From Galeopsis tetrahit (Eukaryota > Streptophyta > Magnoliopsida > Lamiales > Lamiaceae): 64,000 nucleotides of DNA. Where the stretch lies: contig OY776119.1 of the NCBI GenBank assembly GCA_963675135.1, positions 75,695,727 to 75,759,726 of the forward strand, given 5' to 3'. The position numbers and the translations under genes were made by a program. A model generated the notes under the pieces. It made no database searches, was not told the origin of the DNA, and worked only from the letters and a program-made list of their open reading frames with translations. This document shows positions 33,472-44,639 of this stretch, one piece after another (within the stretch, counting starts at the first letter, position 1; the number at the start of each line of letters is the position of its first letter).

Positions 33472-33580
33472 GAATCGAGAAAAGCTGCGGCAAATCGGAG
33501 TAGTCGCCGGATTAAAAGGGGGGGGAAGAACCCTAAAAATCGTGAAAAGGGGGGAAGCGGAGAGGATCGGTGATGGCTAT

Positions 33581-33590
33581 ACTGATACCA
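33581..33590 (-). other. Primer-binding site of the Ale element
   Basis: Minus-strand TGGTATCAGT directly follows the 5' LTR end TTTAACA; it matches the initiator tRNA-Met 3' end over about nine bases. Confidence 0.85.
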
Positions 33591-33826
33591 TGTTAAAGGT
33601 ATGAAATAGAGAACAAAATGGAGAAAATCATCAATCTCCACACAAGATTGAAAAATGTAGAAGATGAAGAAATCAGATTATCTTCTGCTAAAAGTTAGTT
33701 TACAAAAATGAGGAGAAAGGTATTTATATACCTATAAAAAGAGATGGCCTAACTAACTAATTAGTAACTGCTAATCTATAGTTAAGAAACTAAATAACAG
33801 TTAAGAACCTAACTACAATCTTGACA
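33591..33826 (-). repeat. 5' LTR of the Ale element, with TATA box
   Basis: 236 bp. A TATATAAATA promoter word (minus strand) lies at 33,721-33,730. Gag leader begins at 33,590. Confidence 0.93.
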
Positions 33827-33831
33827 CATTT

Positions 33832-34532
33832 TTTGATAAATGGTGTTGCACTTTTCAATTATTATACAGTTTAATAATTAAACAACGTGCCGGTCAAAAT
33901 TTTGGGCCTTACTCAATATCTTATTTTGGGATGGGGAGGTAGAGGATATGATTTGGAAGAGGGTTTACTTTTTCTAATTAAAAGGGTATATAAGTCTAAT
34001 TTGGGTGTATTTAGTAAATATCTATCATTTCTTTTATTTTTAATGGTATATTAGTCCGAATAGAGACTTTGGGGGTGTATTTAGGTTGTACTCCATTAAA
34101 AAAAATCTTTAAATTTACTATCTCTCCCTTAAATTAGAAACACTTATTTCAAATATTTTACATATAAAAGACAAGACTATTTTATATTTGATTAAAAATA
34201 CATATATATAAACTTAAAAAAAAAAAAACGAGTATATAAACTTAATTAACAACTTCTCTATAATATACGACAATCACGTGTTGATTTAAAGCCAATTCCG
34301 TAGAGCCTGTGTGAATAATGGAATTGAAGAGAGGAATTGTAAAAAAAAAAAAAAAAAAAAAAGAATTGAAGAGAGGAGAAAGAATTGAGGAACAGTATTA
34401 GAAATTAATATATAAGAATTAATTGTTTACCTCTCTACAAGTTGAACTTTTAGATGAAATGCAATTTTTTCATGGTATTCAGTTAAATGACATGGCTTCG
34501 ATTCTACTGGAAATGAGATCAGGATGAAATAA
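33832..34532. other. MITE remainder then AT-rich intergenic DNA
   Basis: 33,832-33,890 is the middle of the split Mutator-like MITE. Beyond it there is AT-rich DNA with an A-run of 21 at 34,341-34,361. No gene seen. Confidence 0.5.
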
Positions 34533-34541
34533 ATTACAAAG

Positions 34542-34763
34542 GGTAAAGTCTAGTATGCACTCGAGTGCATGATGTGCACCCTAGTCCACGTGCACTTTTC
34601 AGTTTACTGACTTACACTTTTGGTAAATGGTGTTGCACTTTTTAATTATTACTAAAAATATTATTATACAGTTTAATAATTGAAAAGTGCAACACAATTT
34701 ACCAAAAAGTGCAGCATGGACCATGGTGCACAACATGCACTCGAGTCCATAGCAGACCAACCC
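34542..34763. mobile_element. Mutator-like fold-back MITE with 9-bp TSD
   Basis: ATTACAAAG is duplicated at 34,533-34,541 and 34,764-34,772. The 222-bp element is nearly one long inverted repeat; ends share ATG.ACTCGAGTGCATG and GTGCACC, and the arms share TGGTGTTGCACTTTT. The 9-bp TSD points to a MULE. It is the complete relative of the MITE split by the Ale element. Confidence 0.88.
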
Positions 34764-34960
34764 ATTACAAAGAGGAAGAGAGAAAAAAAAATGTAAGGGT
34801 ACATTTTGGTGAAATTGAATTGACCGTGTGAGTAATGCAGTAAGTTTTTCTTCTATTTTGATTTGTACAAGATGAATACAGACAACATACAATAGTCTAA
34901 ATTAAATATGTAGACTTATGCATATGCAACCATAAATTTTGAAATAATAATTTTTTTTTT

Positions 34961-35044
34961 GCATGCCGAAACTAATTTTGAAGTGTGACACATGTAAAAT
35001 ATGCATGCCCAAACAATTTTTGAAGTGACACATGTAAAATTTAT
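34961..35044 (+). repeat. 42-bp tandem duplication in the CYP93B upstream region
   Basis: Two copies, 34,961-35,002 and 35,003-35,044, both with GCATGC and GACACATGTAAAAT; a third GCATGC follows at 35,045. GCATGC and CACATG are words found in plant B3 and bHLH binding sites, so the pair could matter for regulation. Confidence 0.7.
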
Positions 35045-35470
35045 GCATGCTTGAAAATATATAAAAACAAAAAAAGTATAGTCATGCATGTGACTTGAAT
35101 AAAGTTAATGCATTTGAATTTAATTCTTCAGTTGCAGGGAGGTTATTGTAAGATAAAAAATAGTTGCAAGTAAAAAATATAACCCCTACACAGATTTGGG
35201 ACATTTTATATAGATAAGAATATAGACACATTTTACTATATATTAATAACTTATTAATTTAGTTACTCCCCTTTTAGTAGAGGATAGGGTTTGCCAAATC
35301 TTCCCAACTTTACTTTTAGTTTCCCAAAATCCACAGTAACAATTGAAATATTAGTCCATCCTTTTATATTCATAAATCATTTTATGTTTTTTTTATGTGC
35401 GACATTTGTTTGACCCTTTTAACAATAACAGTCGTGATTAATTTTTTATGGAATTGATCCCTTTTAGAAT

Positions 35471-35481
35471 CTATATATACA
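35471..35481 (+). promoter_or_regulatory. Candidate TATA box of the CYP93B gene
   Basis: CTATATATACA, about 290 bp upstream of the chosen ATG, implying a leader of about 260 nt. Position is plausible but unproven. Confidence 0.4.
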
Positions 35482-35770
35482 CTCAATCTATTTTTTTTCT
35501 TTACTTTAATTTATTTATAAAATTTTACAAAGCTACCCTCAAATTTGTAAAATTTGTACACTCCTAATTAACTAAGGATGTAAATACCTGAGGTAGTTTC
35601 TTACGAATTATCTCTCTCCCACCGAACAACCAAATTATTATAACATGACATTTTTTACGAAACACCAACAAATATTTTTCTGCATATTTCATTTACTATG
35701 TCTATCCCTCATAAGTCGTAACGTTTGAGTAGATTCATACATAATGTTTATCTCCGCTATCCCTGCAGAC

Positions 35771-38454
35771 ATGGCCCTAGTAGAAATCACACTCTACGCC
35801 GCCCTCTTCCTCTCCGCCGTATTCCTCACCGCTATTTTCACCGGCAAACTCCGCGACTCCTCCTCCCCTCCCGGCCCTTTTGCTCTCCCCATCATCGGCC
35901 ATTTACACCTTCTCGGGCCGCGACTCCACCAAACTTTCCACGACATGTCCCAACGCTACGGCCCGATTATGCAGATCCGCCTCGGCGCCATCCCTTGCAT
36001 CGTCGTTTCGAGCCCCGAATACGCTAAAGAGTTCCTCAAGACACACGAGCTCTTCTTCGCCTCACGCAGACAGTCCACCGCCGTTAAAACCGTCACCTAC
36101 TATTCCTCCTTCGCTTTCGCTCCCTACGGACCCTACTGGAGGTACATCAAGAAACTCTGCACGTACGAACTTATGGGCGCCAGAAACCTCAACCATTTCG
36201 AGCCCATCCGCACGTGGGAGGTCACCGCGTTTGCGCAACGTCTGATGGACAAGGGTAAATCCGGAAAGAGTGTAAATGTCACCGAGGAGCTACTCAAGCT
36301 GACCAGCAACATGATTTGGCGTATGGTGTTGAGCATCAGGTTAGTTAGTTAGTGACGGATTCAGAATTTTGAAATTTGGGTATCAAATAGATCAATTCAT
36401 CTGTGTCACTTTTCGTGTTCCATTTTACTGGATTTGTTACATGCGTTGCCCTCATTATTATGCTAATAAGATCACATGTTTCAATTTCTGTGTTCCACAT
36501 TTTATTTAACAGGTATGAATGATTGTACATGTGTCTAACAGGTGCGGTGTAGATCATTTTTTGACACAATACATATCAATAAATTAAACTGTGTAAAAAC
36601 TAACACAGGTGATCTCATTACCCATTTTTACACTCAAATGAACATTTGTATTTGCCACCGTGTCAGGTGTTCGGAGGACGAAGGCGAGGCGGCGAGGACG
36701 GTGGTTCGGGATGTAACGCAGATATTCGGGGAGTTTGATGTTGCGGATATTATATGGTTTTGCAAGAAATTTGATTTTCAGGGGATACAGAAGAGATCGG
36801 AGAGTATTCAGAGGAGGTTTGATGCTTTGTTGGAAAAGGTTATAAGTGACAGGGAGGAACAGAGGCGGAGCCACCGCGGTGAAGACGGCGGCAACGGCGG
36901 GGATTTACTTGATAAGTTTCTAGATATAATGGAAAGTGGAACCTCGGAGGTCGAATTCACCAGGGACCATCTCAAAGCTTTATTTTTGGTGACAACTCTC
37001 TCTCCCTCCCTATATATCCATTTTTATTTGGCCTAAAAATTCACAACCTTTAAATTGATTTTTTTTTTTCACTTTAAAATTCAATTATTTATTGCAATTC
37101 GATGCAATAGACTAATTTTAGGCGTAACTAAAGATGATGTGGCAGTGGAGTATTCAATACCATGTAAGATCTGAATAAATTGGTGTCTCATGTGACATTG
37201 GAAACAGACTGCTCCATTATTTTTTATTATGATGTCGAAAATTAATCTCATGCATCGAATTGTAATAAATAATTAATTTGTGTATTGAATTGTGAACTTT
37301 AAAAAATGTTATAATTGATACCCACTCAATGGTTAGTGAGTTTTTAAACTATTAACCTTTTTTTAAATTTCATAATTTTAATCTAATTTTGATTTTAAAA
37401 AATAGTCAAAAATAATTAATTTATGTGATGAATAATATTAATGGTATATAAAATACTTTTTTTTGTATAAAATAATGTCTTTCTTCATATAAATTAATAC
37501 TTCAAATTATATATTTCAATTATTTGTGTAAATGAGTAAAATTTTGATCAAAATTTAATTAACAAATAAAAAACTATATATATATATATATATTAAATTA
37601 CTACATGATTTTTTTTTTAACTACAAAATTTTCTCATTATAATATTTTTAGTTGAAAGTCTTTAATGACTAGAAAAATATTTTTAATGACAAGTCTGTCG
37701 TTAATTCTTATTTTTATTTTTACCATAAAGACTTTTAGATAGAGAGTCTATTTTCTTGTAGTGAATGTATTGAGTATGAATTGACTAAGATAATTTAATA
37801 TATAATTAATATATTGTCAAGGATTTTTTCACCGCGGGCACCGACACAGGAGCCATTACCACAGATTGGGCAATCGCGGAACTGATAAATAATCCAAAAG
37901 TACTGAAAAAAGCACAAGATGAGATTGACAAAGTCGTAGGATTCAAGAGATTGGTTAAAGAATCTGATGCCCCTAACCTGCCCTACCTTCAAGCTATCAT
38001 AAAAGAAACATTCCGAATCCATCCTCCGATCCCCATGATAACGAGAGAAGCGATTTCTGACTGTAATATCAACGGCTACAAGATTTTAAAAAATAGTATG
38101 TTGTTTGTGAACGTTTGGTCCATGGGCAGAAACCCTAAGTACTGGGAAAACCCAACAACGTTTCGGCCCGAGAGATTTTTGGAGAAAGAAAATTCTTCCA
38201 CTGATGTCAAAGGGCATCATTTTGAGCTTTTACCTTTTGGAACGGGCAGGAGAAGCTGTCCAGGAATGTTGTTGGGAATACAAGAGGTGACCCTTATAAT
38301 TGGAACTATGATTCAATGCTTTGACTGGGAATTGCCCAACGGGTCGGGTCAGGTCGACATGACGGAGCAGCATGGACTGACTGCTCCACGAGCAAACAAT
38401 CTAGTTTGCGGTGTGGTGCCACGGGTTGACCCGAAAATTATTTCTTGGCAGTGA
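35771..38454 (+). CDS. Cytochrome P450 CYP93B, flavone synthase II-like
   Basis: Exons 35,771-36,339, 36,667-36,988 and 37,822-38,454 join into 507 residues. FNSII enzymes of this subfamily turn flavanones into flavones on the ER with NADPH-P450 reductase. Seen: N-terminal hydrophobic anchor (MALVEITLYAALFLSAVF), proline hinge (PPGPFALPIIGHLHLLGP), C-helix WRYIKK, I-helix AGTDTGAITTDW, K-helix KETFR, FRPERF, and haem loop FGTGRRSCPG. LCTYELMGARNL and VTQIFGEFDVADIIWFCK are typical of CYP93B. The start at codon 10 of the longer frame (35,744) is chosen because the family begins there. Intron 2 is at the conserved phase-0 site before DFFTAGTDT; intron 1 is unusual. The I-helix residue after AGTDT is Gly where Thr or Ser is usual. 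The related licodione/flavanone 2-hydroxylase activity cannot be excluded. Confidence 0.9.
36340..36666 (+). other. Intron 1 of the CYP93B gene, with a hAT-like end
   Basis: 327-bp GT-AG intron in phase 2, between Ser-Ile-Arg and Cys-Ser-Glu. Near its donor it reads AGTTAGTGACGGATTCAGAA, close to the left end of the hAT element at 2,589 (AGTTAGTGACGGAGCCAGGA). TCAGGT spans the exon edge on both sides. The conserved intron of this P450 group is the other one, so this may be a gained intron. Confidence 0.6.
36989..37821 (+). other. Intron 2 of the CYP93B gene
   Basis: 833 bp, GT-AG, phase 0, AT-rich with a (TA)n run near 37,575. Position matches the single intron common in A-type P450 genes. 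Confidence 0.8.
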
Positions 38455-38875
38455 TGTCCTCCACTGATGTGATACTAATTAAGATGCATGTATGAATATA
38501 TGTTTTTGTGTTAGAAGTTGATTTATTATCCGAATAATGGCGATGTGATCAAAATAATGATGTATGTTTAATCTTGAATTTAAATAAATGTCATGATAAT
38601 GGAGATATATTTTTATGTATACCAAAATTATCTAAGTCACAATTAAACGACCAAGTTGCACGGTTGTGGAATTGTTACAAATAACATGAAATTAATTATA
38701 ATATTGAAATGGGTAAATCTCATCTATATCAAGAGTAATTGTACATAATTAATATTATTGTTTAATGAAAATAATTATTACCCACCAATTAACATAATTT
38801 TAGAAAAAATAAATTATACGGAGTATCATTTAAAAATGCATTTGCATGGTGCATTAGAAAACTGTGTGTATTGAA
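38455..38875. other. 3' flank of the CYP93B gene
   Basis: An AAATAAATG word at 38,582 may be the poly(A) signal. The rest is AT-rich; the Gypsy LTR begins at 38,876. Confidence 0.45.
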
Positions 38876-39563
38876 TGTTGTATCACCAGGTCAAAAAAGT
38901 CAATCTTTGACAAGTCAATTTTAGTCATCAGCTTGCGTGGCGACGACTTGTCAACCAAGTTGTGCGATGTTTAGTCAATATTGTAATGAGAATGTAAATA
39001 TGTGCTCGTTCTAGAGCTGTTGGCGAGCACGTGTAGAGTTGTCCAGAAAAGACAAGTAAAAATAGTCCTTCGAGAGTGGGCGAGCACGACCAACTCCCAT
39101 GGAGAAGTCATGACGACCAGTTCTCCGACGACCATCATGGCCCCAGCTCCTCGTTGAAGGCGAGGACGACCACCAGAGAGGCGGTTTAGCATCGAAACGA
39201 CCTCCAAGAAGCATTAAATGCGACATCTCATCACCTGTTCTGATGGGATCTCAAGGCCAATGTAAGCCCTCCACGTGTAAAGGATGGGCAGCCAAAAAAC
39301 CTACTATATAAGCCCCAAGAGGCACAATGTAAACACAAGTGAGAATTATTACACAAAGACCGAGGCAAATAATACAAGAGCTCTCGAAAGCTCCCAAGCT
39401 TCTCCAAGAAGCTAATACATTCTTCATCTTGTTCTTCATTATTCATCACAAGATCATCTACTTTTAACCATGGAATCCACGTAATAACCCCGTTAATATT
39501 ATATGTTTGTTTAGTGCTTGCGAAGTCCACATCCAGATCAGCCATTCAAAAGCACGTACAACA
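38876..39563 (+). repeat. 5' LTR of the Gypsy element
   Basis: 688 bp bounded by TGTTGTA and TACAACA. A TATATAAGCC promoter word is at 39,304-39,313. Ends are inferred from the inverted terminal bases and the PBS; there is no partner LTR to confirm them. Confidence 0.75.
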
Positions 39564-39580
39564 TTTGGCGCTAGAAGGAG
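39564..39580 (+). other. Primer-binding site of the Gypsy element
   Basis: TTTGGCGCTAGAAGGAG directly follows the LTR. TGGCGC is the start expected for a tRNA-Arg-type primer used in the Tat clade; the exact tRNA is not established here. Confidence 0.6.
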
Positions 39581-39975
39581 GGGTCCTTTTACCTGTTCTT
39601 CATCAAGTTTCAACCGATCATCGAACGATCGGTGTGTAAACTCATTTATATCAAGTTTTAATCGGTGTTTGCGAAATACCTTTTTTAACATCATCTACGT
39701 ATCTTATTACGTATATTTGCGATTTTATGTACTTCGTACAACTAGGAATTCCTTTCCCGATCATCGTTGTTTTTTAATATTTGTTGTATTCTAGGCATAT
39801 TTTGGAGTTTGATCTCCTAGTAAAACTGTTTGAGCACTCTCTTTGCTGTTATTTTGCAAATTTGTAGTTGTAATAACACGTTCTTCTACGAAAGAACGCA
39901 AATCTTGTGTTTTTAGCACCAAAGTTTAGGTCCGTTCATATCTTGTAACCGGTTCCCAGAAAACTACTCTCAAGA

Positions 39976-41740
39976 ATGTCTCACCATACAAATCGTGATG
40001 AAATTCCACCTCCGGCCAACCAGGCAGCAAACATCAATTTAGGGGCCATTTTAAATGATCCCCAATACTTGAGAGAATTCACCGACTACCTCAACGAAAA
40101 GAGGAGAAAGAACGAAGCCATGGAACTGGAAAATGCCAAAGAACAAGCCAAAGAAAATGCTCGGAAGGCGAAAGCCCGTGCCCGCCACGAGGACGAGCAG
40201 ATATCGTACTCAGTCACCGGATTAAATCGACGTGCCCGCGATAAGGGAAAGGCCAAAGCTCACGACCACTCCCATCACAGTCACACGGGAGATTCGTGAA
40301 ACTCGGTTTTTTACCGAATGGGCGACAAGGACCCAAAAGCTCCTCGCCTAGTACATTTCAAGGTCGATGGTCGACCAGGCAAGGGCGACCACAGAGATCG
40401 TGGTGACAAGAGAGATCACGGAGAAAGAATCTCTGCCCTCGACCGTGTGGGGGAAAAATCGCGGGGACCGGCGATGAGTTTTCGCAGCCACCAGCCAGAA
40501 AGATCTCTCCATCACTCACCTGAGCGATCACACCGTAATTGGTATGATCGACCAATCGAATCCCACCGGAGCCAACGAGGCAAACATCAGGTCCCTCAGC
40601 CTCAAACTGCCGAGGAGGGTCAAATTGCCCAATTTATGGAGACCCAGAAACAAATGAAGCTCGAGATGGAGAATCACCGAGCAGAAGTGGCCGCCTCCAG
40701 AAAAGGGAACATCCCACCAGTCACTCTTCCCATCTCACCACTGAGTATCATGATCCTTACTGCTCCCATCCAGAAAAAGATTCAAATGCCCGCCATGGCA
40801 GTGTACGATGGCGCGTCTGATCCTTGTGTACACTTGTCAAAATACTCGAACTATATGGCCTTTGTAGGGGCAACAGATGCAACGCAATGCCGAAACTTTC
40901 CCCTGACCTTGGGGGATCGTGCCCATCGTTGGTTCACAATTACTTTGGGAGCGGGATCTGTCAACTCATTCATCAAGCTGGGGCAGCATTTTCTAACCTA
41001 TTATGGTTCAATTGTTGCTTGCCCAGCATCCAAGCAACGTCTGGCCAACGTTCGCTAGACCCTGACTGAATCAGGAAAAGACTTCATCGAACGATTTGAC
41101 AGATTAGTCATCGATGGAGAAGCGGTGAATGATGATACCAAACTGATCTCCGCAGTTTCTGGTCTGAGAATAGGCTCTCGCCTATGGGAAGCAATGCATA
41201 CACTTTTCCCGGAGTCTTATGCCGATTTCCGCAATCGGGCCGGGAACATCATCCAGATGGAGGAGATCATGGATGCCGCTAAGGCTACCGAGCAGCCTGA
41301 GACGGGCAAGAAGGTATGACCACCAAAGAAGAATTTTACAACTGGGGAGCCGTCCCAGCCAAAAAAGGCTGTAAACCAAGGGAACAATGCCAAGCCGGCG
41401 AATTTCAAGCCTTTCGAGGAGGCACCGGAAATCACGCAACTGCGAGAGGCTCTCACCATCGACCCCAGATCCACCTTCAATGCACTCAAGGGGAAGAATA
41501 TGCTCCCCCGACAAGGGCGATGCATACGAACTAGAACAACTTGAATCCGGAGAAATTCTGCGACTACCACAACTCCATCGGCCACCGAACGAATGGGTGC
41601 CGAGATTTGATGAAAAACTTGTACAAGCTATACATGGAGGGCAAGCTCGCCCAGTACATCAAGCCCAGAGAAGGCAATGGCGATAAGAGGGGCAAGAAGC
41701 GTCGCGACGACGAGGACTTGCGCCAGCAGATCAACCGTTA
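39976..41740 (+). pseudogene. Gypsy gag, with in-frame stops
   Basis: A frame opens at 39,976 (MSHHTNRDEIPPP) and continues past stops at 40,297-40,299 (TGA) and 41,056-41,058 (TAG); both are one C-to-T change from a sense codon. The retrotransposon gag core is at 40,790-41,270 (MAVYDGASDPCVHLSKY, RWFTITLGAGSVNSF, FDRLVIDGEA). A frameshift near 41,320-41,540 follows. A CX2H-type motif CDYHNSIGHRTNGCRDL at 41,559 corresponds to the zinc-finger-like box of Tat gag proteins. Arg/Lys-rich N-terminal half. Non-functional. Confidence 0.82.
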
Positions 41741-41747
41741 GAAACTG

Positions 41748-42473
41748 ATGCCCCCAATGCCGAATGGCCTGCCAGGCGACATCGATTTCGTGGGCGGCCA
41801 CTGCAATGTCATAGAAGGCCCCCTTGGGGGGACCCAATCTGGAACAACTATGTCCGTTCGTCGACAGCAGAGTGAGATGCGGGCACTAAATAACGTGCAC
41901 CAGGTGTGCGTCGCTGCGGCTGAAGAAAAACCCATCTCACACCAAGTCCTTTTCACGGACGATGACTTGAACGGAGTGGTACAGCCAAACAACGATGCTT
42001 TGGTTGTCACCGGAAAAATTATGGGAAGCATCGTCCATCGCCTGATGGTCGACACTGGGGCATACACCAACATCCTATTCAAACATACGTTGGATGCTCT
42101 CGGTGGATATGAAGTTTATCTTGAGCCATGCAGCGACATCATCGTGGGTTTCGGAGATACCCCCTCCATCCCCATTGGAAGGATAAGGCTAGCAGTCGAA
42201 CTAGCGTCCACCAAGAATCCGGAGATGCGCATCACTCGAAACCTCGACTTCATGGTCGTCGACATGCCATCTTCTTACAATGCTTTCCTCGGCCGACCTT
42301 TCTTCACCGAATTCAAGGCGGCCGCTTCTACTTTTTATTATTGTACTAAGATTCCGACCCCGACGGGAGTTATAACCGTTAAGGGCGATCAGGTACGGGC
42401 GAGGGAGTGGCTCGTCCGTTTTGCTAAGCATCATTCCAAGAATTCTCCCACTGAGGGAAAGTATATCGAGTGA
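41748..42473 (+). pseudogene. Gypsy aspartic protease region
   Basis: 241 open codons. The active site is MVDTGAYTNILF (~residue 105), near the usual VDTGAS.NILF with Tyr in the place of Ser. A FLGRPFFTEFKAA box follows, typical of Tat proteases. The frame ends at TGA 42,471 before the RT frame, so gag-pro and RT are separated by a lesion. Confidence 0.8.
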
Positions 42474-42491
42474 CATAAAGAAAAAACACAA

Positions 42492-44048
42492 ATGAACTAC
42501 TTGGAGGGATTTCCCAACTGGTATCAAAGAATCGAAATGGGGGAATCAAGCCAACAGCTCGACGACCACCAACAAGATTTGGACGAGCACTCCCCAATGG
42601 ATCTGGACAAGCACATTCAAATTGAATTGAACGATCAACTCCCTGAGGCGATCGACGACCAAGTTTCAGATCTGGACATTCTAGATTTGGAGCCAAGGCT
42701 AGGCTTCGAGCCAGAGATCGGAATCGAGGACCCTCGCTGGAAAGAGCCCAAAGAACGGCCAACCCCAGCGGAGGACCTCGAAACCATCCATTTAGATGAA
42801 GCTCGTCCAGACCTTGAAGTTTTTATAGGATCAAATTTGCCAGAACCACTGCGGTCAGAAATGATCACCTTTTTGAAAGAGAACATCGGAGCAGGGCCTG
42901 ATAAGTATGCGGCTATGGCGGTCGAAGTTACAAAACTGATCGATAATAAATTGATCGAGAAAACAGGAACTGATCCCGAGTGGATGGCAAACCCCGTGCT
43001 CGTCCGAAAAACGAACAGGTCGTGGCGACTGTGTATAGACTTCACAGATCAGAACGATGCTTGTCCCAAAGACCATTTTCCGATGCCCCACATTGATTAT
43101 CTGGTGGATAGTACAGCAGGGCATGAAATTCTAACTTTTATGGATGCTTTCGTGGGATATCATCAGATCGCAATGCATCTCGACGACCAGAGACATACAA
43201 CTTTCATGACGGCGATAGACATGTACAGTTGGAAACGAATGCCCTTCGATTTGAAAAACGCAGGGGCAACATACCAAAGACTGGTAAATAAGATGCTTGA
43301 TCAACATATTGGTGAGATGGTGGAAGTCTATGTCGACGACATTGTTGTCAAAAGATTGCGGAAAGAAGATCACCGTCATCACCTCACCATGACGTTCGAT
43401 ATCTTGAAAGAGTATAATATGAAGCTAAATCCCAAGAAGTGCAGTTTTGGAGTCAGCTCCGGGAAATTTCTGGGGCACATGGTTAGCCAGAGGGGCATCG
43501 AGGCGAATCCTACGAAAATTCAAGCAATCATCGATATGCAAAGCCCAAGAAATGTAAAAGAAGTACAGAGATTGATAGGATGCCTAGCATCGCTGAACAT
43601 ATTCGTTGCACGAACGGGCGATCGTTGCAAACCTTTTTTCGACGCGTTGAAAAAAGGAAGGTTCGAATGGACCGAGGAGTGCGAGAAAGCTTTCGGGAAG
43701 CTGAAAGAATATCTATCAGATCCGAAGGTCCTATCTATGCCAGTCCTAGGCGAGAAATTATGCCTCTACTTGGCAGCCACTGAGTGCGCGATCAGTTCAG
43801 TGCTCGTCCGAGCAGAAGGGAGCACACATTTGCCAATTTACTATGTGAGTCAGTCACTGAGAGACGCCGAGTTAAGATACACCCCAATGAAAAAATTGGC
43901 TTACACTTTGGTCATGAGTGTGAGAAAGCTAAGGCAATACCTTTTCAACCACGAGGTGGTGGTTCTTACGACGTTTGCTCTACGACAAGCATTACATCAG
44001 CTGGATACCACTAGAAGACTATTGAAATGGTCAGTGGAAATCGGGTAA
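42492..44048 (+). pseudogene. Gypsy reverse transcriptase and RNase H
   Basis: 518 codons. Acidic linker, then RT with NRSWRLCIDFTDQNDACPKD, FMDAFVGYHQI, YSWKRMPFDLKNAGATYQR and the catalytic YVDDIVVK (~residue 280). The RT RNase H follows with FEWTEECEKAF, LYLAATECAISSVLVR and YYVSQSL. Note FVGYHQI where SGYHQI is the norm. The frame stops at 44,048. Confidence 0.9.
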
Positions 44049-44059
44049 TTCGGGCTCAC

Positions 44060-44504
44060 CTACTCACCAAGAACGGCGATCAAAGGACAAGTTCTGACAG
44101 AGTTCATCGTGGAGCTTACCTTCCTAGAGAAGATTGACAAGGAAATCGAACTTCCTTGGACACTGTTCGTCGACGGCTCTTCGACGAGCACCAAAGCAGG
44201 GGCAGGGATTGTCCTCACCAGCCCGTCCGGATAATCTTTTGCTTCGGCGATCGAGTTCGAATACCGGGCGACCAACAACGAGGCCGAGTACGAGGCGTTG
44301 GTCGCTCGAATCAAGATGGCAATGGCCGTGGGCACCAGAAAACTGATTTTTTTTTCAGACTCTCAGCTAGTGGTGTGCCAGATAACAGGCGAGTACGAGG
44401 CTCGCGGCGACCAGATGTTAAAGTATCAAGAATTGGTGAAAGGATTACTCGAGCAATTCGATCAAATCCACATCGAGCAAATCCCTAGAGAGCAGAATAC
44501 GTAA
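44060..44504 (+). pseudogene. Second (archaeal-type) RNase H of the Tat element
   Basis: Readable across frames: WTLFVDGSSTSTKAGAGIV, a stop at 44,232, then EYRATNNEAEYEALVARI, FFSDSQLVVCQITGEYEARG and IPREQNT. These D/E/D boxes belong to the extra aRNH domain carried by Tat-clade elements between RT-RNase H and integrase. At least two lesions. Confidence 0.85.
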
Positions 44505-44639
44505 GCAAACGCTCTTGCACGACTGGCCACTTCAGAGGGGGAGGCGATATTTTCAGAAGCTACAATCACAAAACTCTCCTCTCCATCAATGAGTAGAAAT
44601 CAAATTATGTAGGTTGAAGCGACCAGCGACGAGGAGTGG

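Larger units (their letters stand above)
28910..33826 (-). mobile_element. Complete Ale-type Copia retrotransposon
   Basis: The 4,917-bp element has two 236-bp LTRs (28,910-29,145 and 33,591-33,826) that I find identical base for base, and TSD CATTT (28,905-28,909; 33,827-33,831). Going along the minus strand: 5' LTR, PBS TGGTATCAGT directly at its edge (33,581-33,590), gag-pol, PPT TTTGAGGGGGG (29,146-29,156), 3' LTR. Small size, short LTRs and motif set fit the Ale/Retrofit lineage. Identical LTRs mean a very recent insertion. It lies in a Mutator-like MITE. Confidence 0.95.
34773..35743. promoter_or_regulatory. Upstream region of the CYP93B gene
   Basis: No gene. Holds a 42-bp tandem duplication at 34,961-35,044 (units start GCATGCC and contain GACACATGTAAAAT) and AT-rich DNA. 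A TATA candidate lies at 35,471. It is the likely promoter of the P450 gene; specific factor sites cannot be proven by eye. Confidence 0.4.
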
